Shown here piece after piece: positions 45,010 to 55,078 of a DNA stretch of 64,000 nucleotides (the first letter of the stretch is position 1; each line of letters starts with the position of its first letter). Below the pieces are notes generated by a model. It did no database searches. It was not told the origin of the DNA and saw only the letters and a program-made list of their open reading frames with translations. Position numbers and translations under genes: made by a program. Source of the stretch: Shewanella electrica (lineage in GTDB: Bacteria > Pseudomonadota > Gammaproteobacteria > Enterobacterales > Shewanellaceae); assembly GCF_022321485.1 (NCBI RefSeq), contig NZ_JAKOGG010000004.1, forward strand, positions 300,156-364,155, given 5' to 3'.

Positions 45010-45025
45010 TGGCATAAAATCTGCA
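45010..45025 (+). promoter_or_regulatory. Sigma-54 promoter for flrBC
   Basis: TGGCATAAAATCTGCA: correct GG-N10-GC spacing, good -24, slightly off -12 (CTGCA for TTGCA), 38 bp before flrB. Expected FlrA target. Confidence 0.7.
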
Positions 45026-45062
45026 TTCACTCGGTCAATAGCATTATTTTGACGGAGTGCAT

Positions 45063-46142
45063 ATGGCAACCCCTGCACTGGCAAAACTCGAAACCATCTC
45101 TCATCGTGGTCATCAATGGATCCAGATGAGTGAAGCGGCGAATATGTCCGATCGGATGGAGCATATTCTGCAAGCCATGCCTTCCGGTATTGTCATTCTT
45201 AACCAAGATGGCCGCGTGTCAGAAGCCAATCCCGTCGCTGAATCTCTATTAGGTCTGCCGCTGGTGGGCGAGCGTTGGTTAACCATCATCAACCGTTCGT
45301 TTGCGCCGCAAAAAGATGATGGACACGAAGTGTCATTGCGCAATGGTCGCCGCGTTAAGTTGCAAATCACCCCGCTCGGACAAGACAACGGCCAGCTTAT
45401 TGTCATTACCGACCTGACCGAAACCCGTTTATTGCAGCAGAACTTGGCTCATCTGCAACGGCTTAGCGCCCTTGGCAAAATGGTTGCGAACCTCGCGCAT
45501 CAAATCCGTACGCCGTTATCCGCTGCGCTGTTGTATGCCGCTAATCTTGGCAACCCTCGTTTGCAAGAAGAATCTCGTGGCCGGTTTCAACAAAAATTGG
45601 TGGACCGGCTCGGCGAGCTAGAGCGTCAAGTTAACGACATGTTGTTGATTGCTAAAGGTCGCCAAGAGCAGCAGGGCGAAGAGGTGCTGGTCAGTGAGAT
45701 TTTGCATAATGTGTATGCTAACTGTGAACCGATTTGTGCCAAAAATAACGCCAGCTTAGCGCTCGTGGTTACCGATGATGCGGCGGTGCTGGCTAACCTG
45801 CACGGGCTATCATCTGCCATCAATAACTTAGTGCTCAATAGTCTTGAAGCGGGCGCTACACAAATTACCATGAGTACCGACCTAGCTGACAACCAGATCT
45901 GCTTGACCATTGCCGATAACGGCAAGGGCATGGACAAGGAGTTGCAGCAGAAGGTGTTGGAGCCGTTTTTTACCACTAAAGCGCGCGGCACTGGCCTCGG
46001 TCTGGCGGTGGTGCAGTCGGTGGTGAAAAGTCATGGCGGCGAGTTATCTATTCACTGTGTTCCCGGTAATGGTTGTGCCATCAGCCTGAATTTGCCGTTA
46101 CTTCAACGCGGCGCCGCAGCGCTAGCAGGAGAAGCGTTATGA
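45063..46142 (+). CDS. flrB: FlrB, sensor kinase of the FlrBC pair
   Basis: A 359-aa soluble kinase: PAS domain (about 25-120; ILQAMPSGIVILNQDGRVSEANPVAE), HisKA with His146 (VANLAHQIRTPLSAALLY), and HATPase with NLVLNSLEAGA, IADNGKGMDKELQQKVLEPFFTTKARGTGLGLAVV. No membrane segment, so it reads a cytoplasmic signal such as hook-basal-body state. Start ATG 45063 with GGAG 5 bp upstream. Overlaps flrC by 4 bp. Confidence 0.93.
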   Translation: MATPALAKLETISHRGHQWIQMSEAANMSDRMEHILQAMPSGIVILNQDGRVSEANPVAESLLGLPLVGERWLTIINRSFAPQKDDGHEVSLRNGRRVKLQITPLGQDNGQLIVITDLTETRLLQQNLAHLQRLSALGKMVANLAHQIRTPLSAALLYAANLGNPRLQEESRGRFQQKLVDRLGELERQVNDMLLIAKGRQEQQGEEVLVSEILHNVYANCEPICAKNNASLALVVTDDAAVLANLHGLSSAINNLVLNSLEAGATQITMSTDLADNQICLTIADNGKGMDKELQQKVLEPFFTTKARGTGLGLAVVQSVVKSHGGELSIHCVPGNGCAISLNLPLLQRGAAALAGEAL

Positions 46143-47479
46143 GCGATACCAAACTGTTACTGGTCGAAGATGATAACGACCTACGCGAAGCGTTGATCGA
46201 TACTTTGTCCCTCGCCGATTACCAATGTGTTGATGTTGCCAGCGCCGAAGAAGCGATTGTGGCATTGAAAAAATGCAGCTTTGATATGGTGATCAGCGAT
46301 GTGCAGATGGACGGCATTGGCGGCATGGGCTTGCTCGATTATTTGAAGCAAAACTTTCCCGAACTGCCGGTGTTGTTGATGACCGCTTATGCCACCATCG
46401 ACAGTGCCGTAAGCGCCATCAAACTGGGAGCGGTCGATTACCTCGCCAAACCGTTCTCACCAGAAGTGCTACTTAACCAAGTGAGCCGATATTTGGCGCC
46501 GAAGCCCGTCTCTGGTGAGCCGATAGTCGCCGATGACAAGAGTATTGCCTTGCTCGAGTTAGCTAAGCGCGTGGCGCAGTCGGATGCGTCGGTGATGATC
46601 CTTGGCCCCAGCGGCTCAGGCAAAGAAGTGCTGGCACGTTATATTCATCAAAAAAGTCCGCGTATTGATCAGCCATTTATCGCTATCAACTGTGCCGCTA
46701 TTCCCGAGAACATGTTGGAAGCGACGTTGTTTGGTTACGAAAAAGGCGCGTTTACGGGGGCTTACCAAGCCTGTCCCGGCAAGTTCGAACAAGCGCAAGG
46801 CGGCACATTGCTGCTGGATGAGATTTCAGAAATGGATCTCGGCCTACAAGCTAAGCTGTTGCGCGTATTGCAAGAGCGTGAAGTTGAACGTCTTGGTGGC
46901 CGTAAAACCATTAAGCTGGATGTGCGCGTGTTAGCCACGTCAAACCGTGATTTGAAAGAGTCGGTGGCGAAAGGCGAGTTCCGTGAAGATCTCTACTATC
47001 GTATTAACGTGTTCCCGTTAGCATGGCCATCACTGAATCAACGCCCCGCTGATATTGTGCCGTTAGCCAAGCATTTAGTGGCCAAACATGCGGCTGTGGG
47101 CCATATTAAACCTGTGCCTGAGTTGTCCGACAGCGCGATCCGCAAGTTGTTAAACCATCGCTGGCCCGGCAACGTACGAGAGTTAGATAACGTTATTCAA
47201 CGGGCGCTAATTTTGCAGCGCAACAGCCAAATTGATGCCGCTGACATTATTCTCGATTTGTACGATGTCACCCAGCCGCTAGAAGAACGCCAACCTGAGC
47301 CAATGAATGAAGGGCTCGGGGATGAGCTTAAAGCGCAAGAACACCAGATTATTTTAGAAACGCTCAGCCAATGCCAAGGTTCACGCAAACTGGTGGCCGA
47401 AAAGCTGGGCATAAGCGCTCGTACGCTGCGTTATAAAATGGCACGCATGCGTGATATGGGCATCGATATTCCCGCTTAA
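46139..47479 (+). CDS. flrC: FlrC, sigma-54 response regulator
   Basis: A 446-aa NtrC-type regulator: receiver domain (about 1-125) with Asp54 (VISDVQMDGIGG), AAA+ with GPSGSGKE and GAFTGAYQACPGKF, HRWPGNVRELDNV, and a Fis HTH (GSRKLVAEKLGISARTLRYKMARM). Starts at ATG 46139 overlapping the flrB stop (ATGA); an upstream open frame is just flrB. Drives hook-basal-body promoters with sigma-54. Followed by a terminator and the fliE promoter. Confidence 0.94.
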   Translation: MSDTKLLLVEDDNDLREALIDTLSLADYQCVDVASAEEAIVALKKCSFDMVISDVQMDGIGGMGLLDYLKQNFPELPVLLMTAYATIDSAVSAIKLGAVDYLAKPFSPEVLLNQVSRYLAPKPVSGEPIVADDKSIALLELAKRVAQSDASVMILGPSGSGKEVLARYIHQKSPRIDQPFIAINCAAIPENMLEATLFGYEKGAFTGAYQACPGKFEQAQGGTLLLDEISEMDLGLQAKLLRVLQEREVERLGGRKTIKLDVRVLATSNRDLKESVAKGEFREDLYYRINVFPLAWPSLNQRPADIVPLAKHLVAKHAAVGHIKPVPELSDSAIRKLLNHRWPGNVRELDNVIQRALILQRNSQIDAADIILDLYDVTQPLEERQPEPMNEGLGDELKAQEHQIILETLSQCQGSRKLVAEKLGISARTLRYKMARMRDMGIDIPA

Positions 47480-47497
47480 CCATTTACCAACTCTCTC

Positions 47498-47536
47498 CGC
47501 GGTGGCAGATTCTGTTGTTGTCACCGCGTTTTTTAT
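47498..47536 (+). terminator. Terminator after flrC
   Basis: CGCGGTG pairs with CACCGCG (47522-47528), loop of 17 nt, then six Ts. Confidence 0.82.
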
Positions 47537-47560
47537 TTTAAAAACATCTACATAAAAAAT

Positions 47561-47576
47561 TGGCAACCTAATTGCA
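47561..47576 (+). promoter_or_regulatory. Sigma-54 promoter for the fliE operon
   Basis: TGGCAACCTAATTGCA matches TGGCAC-N5-TTGCA with one change, correct spacing, about 54 bp before fliE. Confidence 0.85.
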
Positions 47577-47629
47577 TTGTTCTGGATAAGTCGAAGACCG
47601 CCGTCAAATTGCTGACGAAGGAGAACACC

Positions 47630-47962
47630 ATGCAAATCGGAGCTAACTCATTACTGCAACAGATGCAGTCCCTGCAAGGGGAGCTTGCCCCCACAGGCGA
47701 AATTGCGCCATCAGTGCGCAATGTCAATAACACCTCCGGTGCCGATTTCTCCAATTTACTCGCCCAAGCGGTGGGGCATGTTAGCAATTTACAGACAACT
47801 GCTGGTGATTTAGCCACTCGATTAGACATGGGGGATACCAGTGTCACCCTTTCTGATACTGTTATCGCCCGCGAAAAAGCTGGGGTGGCCTTTGAAGCAA
47901 CGGTACAGGTGCGCAACAAGTTAGTTGAAGCCTACAAAGAAATCATGAGCATGCCTATCTAG
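47630..47962 (+). CDS. fliE: FliE, MS-ring-rod junction protein
   Basis: A 110-aa protein typical of FliE (NNTSGADFSNLLAQAVGHVSNLQTTAGDL; AFEATVQVRNKLVEAYKEIMSMPI). Start ATG 47630 gives MQIGANSLLQQMQSL; the frame is open to 47609. It is the first exported rod component. First gene of fliEFGHIJ. Confidence 0.93.
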   Translation: MQIGANSLLQQMQSLQGELAPTGEIAPSVRNVNNTSGADFSNLLAQAVGHVSNLQTTAGDLATRLDMGDTSVTLSDTVIAREKAGVAFEATVQVRNKLVEAYKEIMSMPI

Positions 47963-47996
47963 GCCTCAATCCTAATTCACTGAGCAGGTAACTATC

Positions 47997-49697
47997 GTGA
48001 GCACAGATTTAGTCGCAGATCCTAACGGTGGCGTTGTCACCGATGACGGCGTGCAGCAGGAAAACAAATCCGGCGTAATGTCGTCATTTGGCAATGCTGA
48101 TACGCTGAAGCAGGTCACTATGATCCTCGCGCTAGCGATTCTGTTAGCCGTGGCTGTGTTTATTGTGATTTGGGCGCAAGAGCCTGAATACCGTCCCATT
48201 GGCAAGATGGACACCGAACAGATGGTGCAAGTGCTCGATGCACTTGATAAAAACCGTGTGCCATACAAAATTGATGTCGATGTTATCAAGGTGCCAGAAG
48301 ACCAGTATCAGCAAGTTAAAATGCTGCTGAGCCGTGAAGGCATCGATAGCTCAGAAGATAAAAACGACTTCCTCAATAAAGATTCCGGTTTTGGCGTGAG
48401 TCAACGTTTAGAGCAGGCACGCTTGAAGCACAGCCAAGAATTGAACTTGGCTAAAGCGATTGAAGAGCTAAGCAGTGTTAGCCGCGCCAAAGTGATTTTG
48501 GCATTGCCAAAAGAGAACGTCTTTGCCCGCACCCAAGCGCAACCGAGCGCCACTGTGGTGGTGAGCACCCGTCGCGGAGGTTTAGGCCAAGGCGAAGTGG
48601 ATGCGATTGTCGATATCGTGGCCTCTGCGGTGCACGGTATGGACCCGACCAAAGTGACCGTGACCGATGCCAGTGGCCGCTTGCTCAACTCAGGTAGCCA
48701 AAATGCCGTGTCAGCGCGCGCCCGTCGTGAATTAGAGATAGTGCAGCAGAAAGAGAGTGAATACCGTAATAAAATTGACTCAATTCTGATCCCAGTACTC
48801 GGCCCAGAAAACTTCACCTCACAAGTTGATGTGAACATGGATTTTACCGCGGTTGAGCAAACAGCCAAACGCTACAATCCTGATCTGCCTGCATTGCGCA
48901 GCGAAATGACGGTCGAGAATAAATCAAACAACGGCACCAATGGGGGGATTCCCGGCGCGTTAACCAACCAACCGCCGATGGAATCGAATATTCCCGAAGA
49001 GGCCGCTGGCGCTAATGCAAGCCAAGGCAACAGCAGCAGCCACAATGAAGCCACCCGTAACTTTGAGCTGGATACCACCATCAGTCACACCCGCCAGCAG
49101 GTGGGCGTGGTGCGCCGTATCAGTATTTCGGTGGCGGTGGACTACAAATCAGGCGAAGCAACGGAAGCGGGGCAAGTATCGCGTGTGCCACGTACCGCGG
49201 AAGAGATGGCGAATATTCGTCGCCTGTTAGAAGGGGCTATCGGTTTTAGCACGCAACGCGGTGATGTGATTGAAGTGGTCACCGTGCCATTCATGGATCA
49301 CTTGGTGGATGAAGCACCAGAAATGCCGCTGTGGGAGCAGCCTTGGTTCTGGCGTGCCGCTAAACTGGCTATCGGTGCTATCTTGATACTGGTATTGTTC
49401 CTATTTATCGTGCGCCCAATCATGAAAAAACTGATTCTGGCAGATGATAAAGATATGCCAGACGACCCCGGCTTAGGGCATGAGTTGGCTGATATTGAAG
49501 ACCAATTCGCCGCCGATACGTTGGGCATGTTGGGTAAACAAGATACCGAATATTCCTATGCAGAAGATGGTTCTATCTTGATCCCCGATCTGCATAAAGA
49601 TGATGACATGATTAAAGCAATCCGCGCTCTGGTGGCTAATGAGCCTGAGCTTTCTGTTCAAGTAGTGAAAAACTGGTTACAAGAAGATGGCAAATGA
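47997..49697 (+). CDS. fliF: FliF, MS-ring protein
   Basis: A 566-aa membrane-ring protein with two membrane segments (about 42-60 and 455-475), periplasmic ring-building motifs (LEQARLKHSQELNLAKAIEELSSVSRAKVILALP) and a C-terminal FliG-binding tail (IKAIRALVANEPELSVQVVKNWLQED). Start is GTG 47997. Overlaps fliG by 11 bp. Confidence 0.94.
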   Translation: MSTDLVADPNGGVVTDDGVQQENKSGVMSSFGNADTLKQVTMILALAILLAVAVFIVIWAQEPEYRPIGKMDTEQMVQVLDALDKNRVPYKIDVDVIKVPEDQYQQVKMLLSREGIDSSEDKNDFLNKDSGFGVSQRLEQARLKHSQELNLAKAIEELSSVSRAKVILALPKENVFARTQAQPSATVVVSTRRGGLGQGEVDAIVDIVASAVHGMDPTKVTVTDASGRLLNSGSQNAVSARARRELEIVQQKESEYRNKIDSILIPVLGPENFTSQVDVNMDFTAVEQTAKRYNPDLPALRSEMTVENKSNNGTNGGIPGALTNQPPMESNIPEEAAGANASQGNSSSHNEATRNFELDTTISHTRQQVGVVRRISISVAVDYKSGEATEAGQVSRVPRTAEEMANIRRLLEGAIGFSTQRGDVIEVVTVPFMDHLVDEAPEMPLWEQPWFWRAAKLAIGAILILVLFLFIVRPIMKKLILADDKDMPDDPGLGHELADIEDQFAADTLGMLGKQDTEYSYAEDGSILIPDLHKDDDMIKAIRALVANEPELSVQVVKNWLQEDGK

Positions 49698-50724
49698 GAC
49701 AACTGAAAAAAGCGGTTTTAATGTCGACTCGTTGAGTGGCATTGAGAAAACCGCCATCTTATTGCTGAGTCTCAGCGAAGCTGATGCTGCGTCAATTCTT
49801 AAGCATCTTGAGCCAAAGCAAGTGCAGAAAGTGGGCATGATGATGGCCAGCATGGACGAGTTCGGTCAAGAACGCGTGCAGGCGGTACATAAGCTGTTTT
49901 TGGATAATATTCAAAAGTATTCATCCATCGGCTTTAACAGCCATGAATTTATTAAAAAGGCACTGACTGCGGCACTGGGTGAAGACAAAGCCGGTAACCT
50001 GATTGAGCAGATCGTCATGGGTTCAGGCGCTAAAGGTCTGGATTCGCTCAAATGGATGGACGCGCGCCAAGTCGCCAGTATTATCCAAAACGAACACCCG
50101 CAGATCCAAACCATTGTGTTGTCGTATCTCGAGCCAGATCAGGCGGCAGAAATTTTCTCGCAGTTCCCAGAAAATACCCGCGTGGACTTGATGATGCGTA
50201 TCGCCAACCTCGAAGAAGTACAGCCCGCTGCATTGCAAGAGCTGAACGACATCATGGAGAAACAGTTCGCGGGTCAAGGTGGCGCCCAAGCCGCCAAGAT
50301 GGGTGGCCTGAAAGCCGCCGCCAACATCATGAACTACCTCGATACCGGTATCGAAAGCCAGTTGATGGAAACCATGCGCGAATCCGACGAAGAGATGGCG
50401 CAACAGATCCAAGACTTGATGTTTGTGTTTGAAAACCTTATCGATGTCGACGACCGTGGCATTCAAGTGTTGCTGCGTGAAGTGCAGCAAGATGTGCTGC
50501 AAAAAGCACTCAAAGGTGCCGACGACAACCTGAAAGAGAAAATTCTTGGCAACATGTCTAAGCGTGCTGCGGAGCTGCTGCGCGACGACTTGGAAGCCAT
50601 GGGCCCAATTCGTGTCAGCGAAGTGGAAGTGGCACAGAAAGAAATCCTCTCCATTGCTAGACGCTTGTCGGAAGCCGGTGAAATCATGCTGAGCGGCGGC
50701 GGTGGCGGAGAAGAATTCCTATAG
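49687..50724 (+). CDS. fliG: FliG, rotor switch protein
   Basis: A 345-aa switch protein: SGIEKTAILLLSLSEADAASILKHLEPKQVQ, EHPQIQTIVLSYLEPDQAAEIFSQFP and C-terminal charged torque helix (RGIQVLLREVQQDVLQKALKGADDNLKEKILGNMSKRAAELLRDDLEAMGP). The C-terminal charges interact with PomA/MotA. Overlaps fliF. Confidence 0.95.
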   Translation: MANETTEKSGFNVDSLSGIEKTAILLLSLSEADAASILKHLEPKQVQKVGMMMASMDEFGQERVQAVHKLFLDNIQKYSSIGFNSHEFIKKALTAALGEDKAGNLIEQIVMGSGAKGLDSLKWMDARQVASIIQNEHPQIQTIVLSYLEPDQAAEIFSQFPENTRVDLMMRIANLEEVQPAALQELNDIMEKQFAGQGGAQAAKMGGLKAAANIMNYLDTGIESQLMETMRESDEEMAQQIQDLMFVFENLIDVDDRGIQVLLREVQQDVLQKALKGADDNLKEKILGNMSKRAAELLRDDLEAMGPIRVSEVEVAQKEILSIARRLSEAGEIMLSGGGGGEEFL

Positions 50725-50736
50725 GAATGACCAGTA

Positions 50737-51636
50737 ATGGCTGAACATGATCAGGCGCAACAGCGCGACGATGAAGCGCACAATGAAGTCAACCCTTGGG
50801 ATCTCCCCGATGTCGGCGCGTCCCTCGTCGTGCCTGATACCAACGTTTTTGGGCGTAAGTCAGCGCAATATCAACCGGTTGAACCACCTAAAAAAATCGT
50901 CCCGCCGACCTTAGCAGAGATAGAGCAGCTCCGTGCGGAAGCTGAGCAAGAAGGGCATGAGCAAGGCCATGCCGAAGGCCTACAGCAAGGCATGGAAGAG
51001 GGCCGTTTGCAAGGATTGCAACAAGGGCACGCTGAAGGTTTTGAACAAGGCAAACAGCAAGGCCTCGCCGAAGGTTTAGCGGCGGCGCAGGAAAAGCTGC
51101 AAGCGTTTGAACAGCTGTTAGCACAGTTTCAACTGCCCCTCGCCGTGCTTGATACACAAGTGGAACAAAGTCTGTTGCAGTTGGCGCAAAGTTTAGCCAA
51201 GCAAGCCATTCACCACGAATTAAATACCCATCCCGATATTATCCTGTCAGCCTTACGTGCAGGCATTGATGCGCTGCCGATGCGCGAGCAGCGGGTCAGT
51301 GTGCGCTTACATCCTGAGGATGTTGCGCTGGTGACCGAGTTATATGGCGCAGAGCAACTGGCTAAAAATCAATGGCAGCTTGAAAAAGACCCAGGCCTTA
51401 GCCGTGGCAGTTGCATTGTGAGCTGCGAACGTTCCCAAGTTGATATGCAACTGGAGCAGCGTATTGCTACCGTGTTTGCCGGTATCGAACAACGTCAACA
51501 GCAATTAACCTCAGAACAACATGAACTTGAGCAGCAACTGCCAACGTCGCAACCGACCGCAGCCACTGATGCGGTAGACGATACGACGGCGGAGGATAAC
51601 GATGACGCAGCAACGGCAAACAGCGTTACTGAATAG
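50737..51636 (+). CDS. fliH: FliH, ATPase regulator
   Basis: A 299-aa protein with a long GxxxG/QG repeat helix (about 70-115: [20 protein letters not shown] and more), typical of FliH, and a C-terminal domain ([47 protein letters not shown]) that binds FliI. The tail (about 250-299) is acidic low-complexity. It overlaps fliI by 35 bp. Confidence 0.92.
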   Translation: MAEHDQAQQRDDEAHNEVNPWDLPDVGASLVVPDTNVFGRKSAQYQPVEPPKKIVPPTLAEIEQLRAEAEQEGHEQGHAEGLQQGMEEGRLQGLQQGHAEGFEQGKQQGLAEGLAAAQEKLQAFEQLLAQFQLPLAVLDTQVEQSLLQLAQSLAKQAIHHELNTHPDIILSALRAGIDALPMREQRVSVRLHPEDVALVTELYGAEQLAKNQWQLEKDPGLSRGSCIVSCERSQVDMQLEQRIATVFAGIEQRQQQLTSEQHELEQQLPTSQPTAATDAVDDTTAEDNDDAATANSVTE

Positions 51637-52945
51637 CCTGAATACGCTGGCACAGCGTGTGCCGCCTTATCGTCCGGTGTCTAGCGGACAGTTGGTGCGC
51701 GTGGTGGGGTTGACGCTAGAGGCCAGTGGTTGCCGCGCGCCAATCGGCAGTTTATGTGAAATTGAAACCACCGAAGGCAGTTTAGATGCTGAAGTGGTGG
51801 GGTTTAATAATGACCTGCTTTATTTAATGCCTGTAGAAGAAATCCGTGGGGTGGTGCCCGGCGCCAAAGTCACCCCCAAAGGTAACCAAGCCGGGTTAAG
51901 TGTCGGCATGGAACTGCTAGGCCGCGTGATTGATGGCAACGGTTTGCCACTTGACGGCCTTGGACCACTGCATACCGAACAACGCACCACCACTCACGCA
52001 CAACCGATTAATCCACTGGCGCGTCGCGCTATTTCAGAACACCTTGATGTCGGCGTACGTGCGATCAATGCCATGCTCACGGTTGGGAAAGGCCAACGTA
52101 TGGGGCTGTTTGCCGGCTCAGGCGTAGGTAAGAGTGTGCTGCTCGGGATGATGACTCGCGGTACGACAGCTGATGTTATTGTGGTGGGCTTGGTCGGCGA
52201 ACGTGGCCGTGAGGTGAAGGAGTTTATCGAGGAGATCCTCGGCGTTGAAGGCCGTAAGCGCTCAGTGGTCATCGCGGCCCCCGCCGATACCTCGCCATTG
52301 ATGCGTTTGCGTGCCTGCGAAACTTCCACTCGCATTGCCGAGTATTTCCGCGATCAAGGCTTAAACGTGCTGCTGCTGATGGATAGTTTGACCCGTTATG
52401 CCCAAGCGCAACGTGAAATCGCCTTGGCAGTCGGTGAGCCGCCAGCAACCAAAGGTTATCCGCCATCGGTATTTGCGCGTTTGCCGCGTTTGGTGGAACG
52501 TGCTGGCAACGGTGGAGAAGGCCAAGGCTCAATCACCGCCTTTTATACTGTGTTGACCGAAGGCGACGACCAGCAAGATCCGATTGCCGATGCATCACGA
52601 GCGATCCTCGACGGTCACATTGTGTTGTCGCGCAGTTTGGCGGATTCAGGGCATTATCCCGCCATCGACATTGAGGCGTCCATCAGCCGTGTCGCACCGA
52701 TGGTGATCTCTGCCGAGCACTTAGAAGCGACGCGGCGGGTCAAACAGATGTACGCCACTTACCAACAAAACCGCGACCTTATCTCGATTGGCGCGTATTC
52801 GCAGGGCAGTGATCCGCGCATCGATAACGCCATTCGGTTGCAACCGGCGATGAATGCGTTCTTGCGGCAACGGATGCATGAAGCGGTCAGCTTTGCTGAT
52901 GCGCAACTGATGCTGGGGCAGCTCGCCGCCCAGTGTAAAGTTTAG
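51602..52945 (+). CDS. fliI: FliI, flagellar export ATPase
   Basis: A 447-aa F1-like ATPase with Walker A GSGVGKS (172-178), [55 protein letters not shown]. It energises unfolding of export substrates with FliH and FliJ. Start ATG 51602 lies inside fliH. Confidence 0.96.
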   Translation: MTQQRQTALLNSLNTLAQRVPPYRPVSSGQLVRVVGLTLEASGCRAPIGSLCEIETTEGSLDAEVVGFNNDLLYLMPVEEIRGVVPGAKVTPKGNQAGLSVGMELLGRVIDGNGLPLDGLGPLHTEQRTTTHAQPINPLARRAISEHLDVGVRAINAMLTVGKGQRMGLFAGSGVGKSVLLGMMTRGTTADVIVVGLVGERGREVKEFIEEILGVEGRKRSVVIAAPADTSPLMRLRACETSTRIAEYFRDQGLNVLLLMDSLTRYAQAQREIALAVGEPPATKGYPPSVFARLPRLVERAGNGGEGQGSITAFYTVLTEGDDQQDPIADASRAILDGHIVLSRSLADSGHYPAIDIEASISRVAPMVISAEHLEATRRVKQMYATYQQNRDLISIGAYSQGSDPRIDNAIRLQPAMNAFLRQRMHEAVSFADAQLMLGQLAAQCKV

Positions 52946-52955
52946 GGGCTAATTT

Positions 52956-53408
52956 ATGGCGACTGATCCGCTGTTCACCGTACTGAAATTGGCACAAGAC
53001 GCCGAAGAACAAGCCGCGCTCAAACTGAAGGCGGCGCAGCTCGAATGTCAGCGCCGTCAATCACAACTACAATCGCTGAACAGCTATCGACTCGACTACA
53101 TGCAACAGTTGAGTGCGCAGCAAGGCAAGCAGATCCGCGCCGACTACTACCAGCAGTTCCATCGTTTTATTCGCCAAGTTGATGATGCCATTCGGCAGCA
53201 AGCAGCGGTGGTGCAAGATGCTGATAAACAACGTCAATATCGGCAACAGTATTGGATGGAGACTCAGCAAAAACGCAAGGCGGTTGAATTGCTCCTCGAG
53301 AAAAAAGCCGCCGCACGAGCCGTCAAACAAGCCAAACAAGAGCAGAAAATGACTGACGAATTTGCGGCACAACAGTTCTATCGGCAACGGCTAAATTCAT
53401 CATCATAA
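52956..53408 (+). CDS. fliJ: FliJ, export apparatus stalk protein
   Basis: A 150-aa coiled-coil protein (PLFTVLKLAQDAEEQAALKLKAAQLECQRRQSQL, Gln-rich) typical of FliJ, the gamma-like stalk of the FliI ring. Last gene of the fliE transcript. Confidence 0.9.
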   Translation: MATDPLFTVLKLAQDAEEQAALKLKAAQLECQRRQSQLQSLNSYRLDYMQQLSAQQGKQIRADYYQQFHRFIRQVDDAIRQQAAVVQDADKQRQYRQQYWMETQQKRKAVELLLEKKAAARAVKQAKQEQKMTDEFAAQQFYRQRLNSSS

Positions 53409-53433
53409 GCTAAACTGCATTAAGCTAAGTTTT

Positions 53434-53449
53434 TGGCCTAATTATTGCT
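53434..53449 (+). promoter_or_regulatory. Sigma-54 promoter for the fliK operon
   Basis: TGGCCTAATTATTGCT: correct GG-N10-GC spacing and perfect TTGCT; -24 is TGGCCT. It lies about 74 bp before fliK. Confidence 0.75.
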
Positions 53450-53522
53450 TTCCTTGGGCATACGCCAATTATTCGCTTTGTACTGACGTTATGTATCGCG
53501 AGATACCCGCGCGGAGGATCTT

Positions 53523-55025
53523 ATGCAGCAGTTAGCCAGCAGTGTTCTGCTTAACCATGATAACGCCAATACCCGAACCCGTTCTGAGCGTGGTTCTATA
53601 CTCGATCCGAGCCAAGGCTCTGATTTGGGAAAGATTAATTCTTCATTTAAAGATCTCTACGGCCAAGTGCATCAACAGTTGAATCAGGCGAAGCAAGCCT
53701 ATCATCGTGCTGAAACGCAGCAGGTGGCGAGTCAAAACGCCGCGCAAGCAGAATCGGCCCCACAGCCAGATACGGTTGACTCCACGCTGGCACAAATCGC
53801 CGCTGGCAAAAACTTGCCGTCCGATGCCGCCGAGGGGGACGCCACATTAGCGCAGCAGTTAGCCAGCCTGTCTGATGATGAACAGCAGCAGGTTAAACAA
53901 CTGTTGGCACAGCTACTCAACAAGCTAAAAGGCGACAGCACCGAACAGCCAGACGCTACTGACACTAGCGAGCAGAGCATTGGCGATATGCTACAGGCAT
54001 TGTTGAACAGTGCGACTGACAGCAGCGACACCGAACTCGACGACGACAGCATTGCTGGGCTGCAAGATGTGCTAAAGCGGTTAGCCGACGGTGATGAGGT
54101 GAGCGACGATGAGTTGCGTGATGCACTATCGATGGTGAGTGACTTAACCTCAGGCGAGGGCGACCAAACAGAGGCAATGCAACTATTGGCTGCCTTACTC
54201 GGACAAGTGCAGCAACAGCAATCAGCGAATAAAGCTGATGCAACGGTAGAGCCATCACTGAATATTGTGTCACTTGACGCTAAAAACGCTAACGCAGGGC
54301 AACAAACAGCTACCGACAAACTCAGCAGTCAAAGTGCTGCGCTAAATAACGCTGATGATAACGCGCTTAACGGCTCAAAGACCTTGGCTGATGCGGCAGA
54401 CAAAGCAACATCAGTCGGCATGAGTCACGATAAGTCTGTGGCCGTGGTACGCGATATGGCTGCAGGTGACAACAACACATTGAAAGATATCAGCGCCTTG
54501 GGGGCGACATCAGCTAATGCCAATACTCAGCAGACATCGTCAGCAAACAATGTGCAGTTATCTTTGCGCTTGGCCAATGAGCAACAAGTACAGCAGCAAG
54601 AGTTAGTACAGCGTTTTGCACCAGTGATGCGGCAACAACTGCTGACCATGGTGAAAGACGGCATTCAACACGCAGAAATTCGCCTCGACCCACCAGAGCT
54701 AGGCTCAATGACCGTGAAGCTGCAAGTGCGCGGCGACCACACTCAAGTACAGTTTCATGTGACGCAAACCCAGGCGAAAGATCTGATCGAACAAGCCATG
54801 CCACGCTTGAAAGACTTGCTACAACAGCAGGGGATGAATCTGGCCGATAGCCAAGTCTCTTATGGCGGCGGTTCCCAGCAGCAAGCGCAAGGCGAAGCTC
54901 AAGCCGAAAATGGTGCTGGCTTTGCTGTTGGCGGCGACAATTCCGCTGAAACTTCCACCGAAATAACGCAACAACCACTAAATCGCTCAGATAGTTATGC
55001 TTCAGGTATAGATTATTACGCTTGA
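53523..55025 (+). CDS. fliK: FliK, hook-length control protein
   Basis: A 500-aa protein. The long N-terminal part (about 1-360) is low-complexity, rich in Ala, Gln, Asp, Ser and Thr, as expected of the ruler. The C-terminal domain (about 375-460; VKDGIQHAEIRLDPPELGSMTVKLQVRGDHTQVQFHVTQ) is the substrate-switch domain that acts on FlhB. First gene of fliKLMNOPQR-flhB. Confidence 0.92.
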   Translation: MQQLASSVLLNHDNANTRTRSERGSILDPSQGSDLGKINSSFKDLYGQVHQQLNQAKQAYHRAETQQVASQNAAQAESAPQPDTVDSTLAQIAAGKNLPSDAAEGDATLAQQLASLSDDEQQQVKQLLAQLLNKLKGDSTEQPDATDTSEQSIGDMLQALLNSATDSSDTELDDDSIAGLQDVLKRLADGDEVSDDELRDALSMVSDLTSGEGDQTEAMQLLAALLGQVQQQQSANKADATVEPSLNIVSLDAKNANAGQQTATDKLSSQSAALNNADDNALNGSKTLADAADKATSVGMSHDKSVAVVRDMAAGDNNTLKDISALGATSANANTQQTSSANNVQLSLRLANEQQVQQQELVQRFAPVMRQQLLTMVKDGIQHAEIRLDPPELGSMTVKLQVRGDHTQVQFHVTQTQAKDLIEQAMPRLKDLLQQQGMNLADSQVSYGGGSQQQAQGEAQAENGAGFAVGGDNSAETSTEITQQPLNRSDSYASGIDYYA

Positions 55026-55078
55026 GTAGGTAACCTATGGCATAAGCGGACCCATATTGGCGAATAAAGGACAAGTCG

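Noticed and set aside
48401-48868. 155-codon minus-strand open frame in fliF.
   Set aside because: Antisense shadow of a conserved gene.
53732-54319. 195-codon minus-strand open frame in fliK.
   Set aside because: Ser/Cys-rich shadow of a low-complexity Gln/Ala/Asp coding region; no ribosome site.
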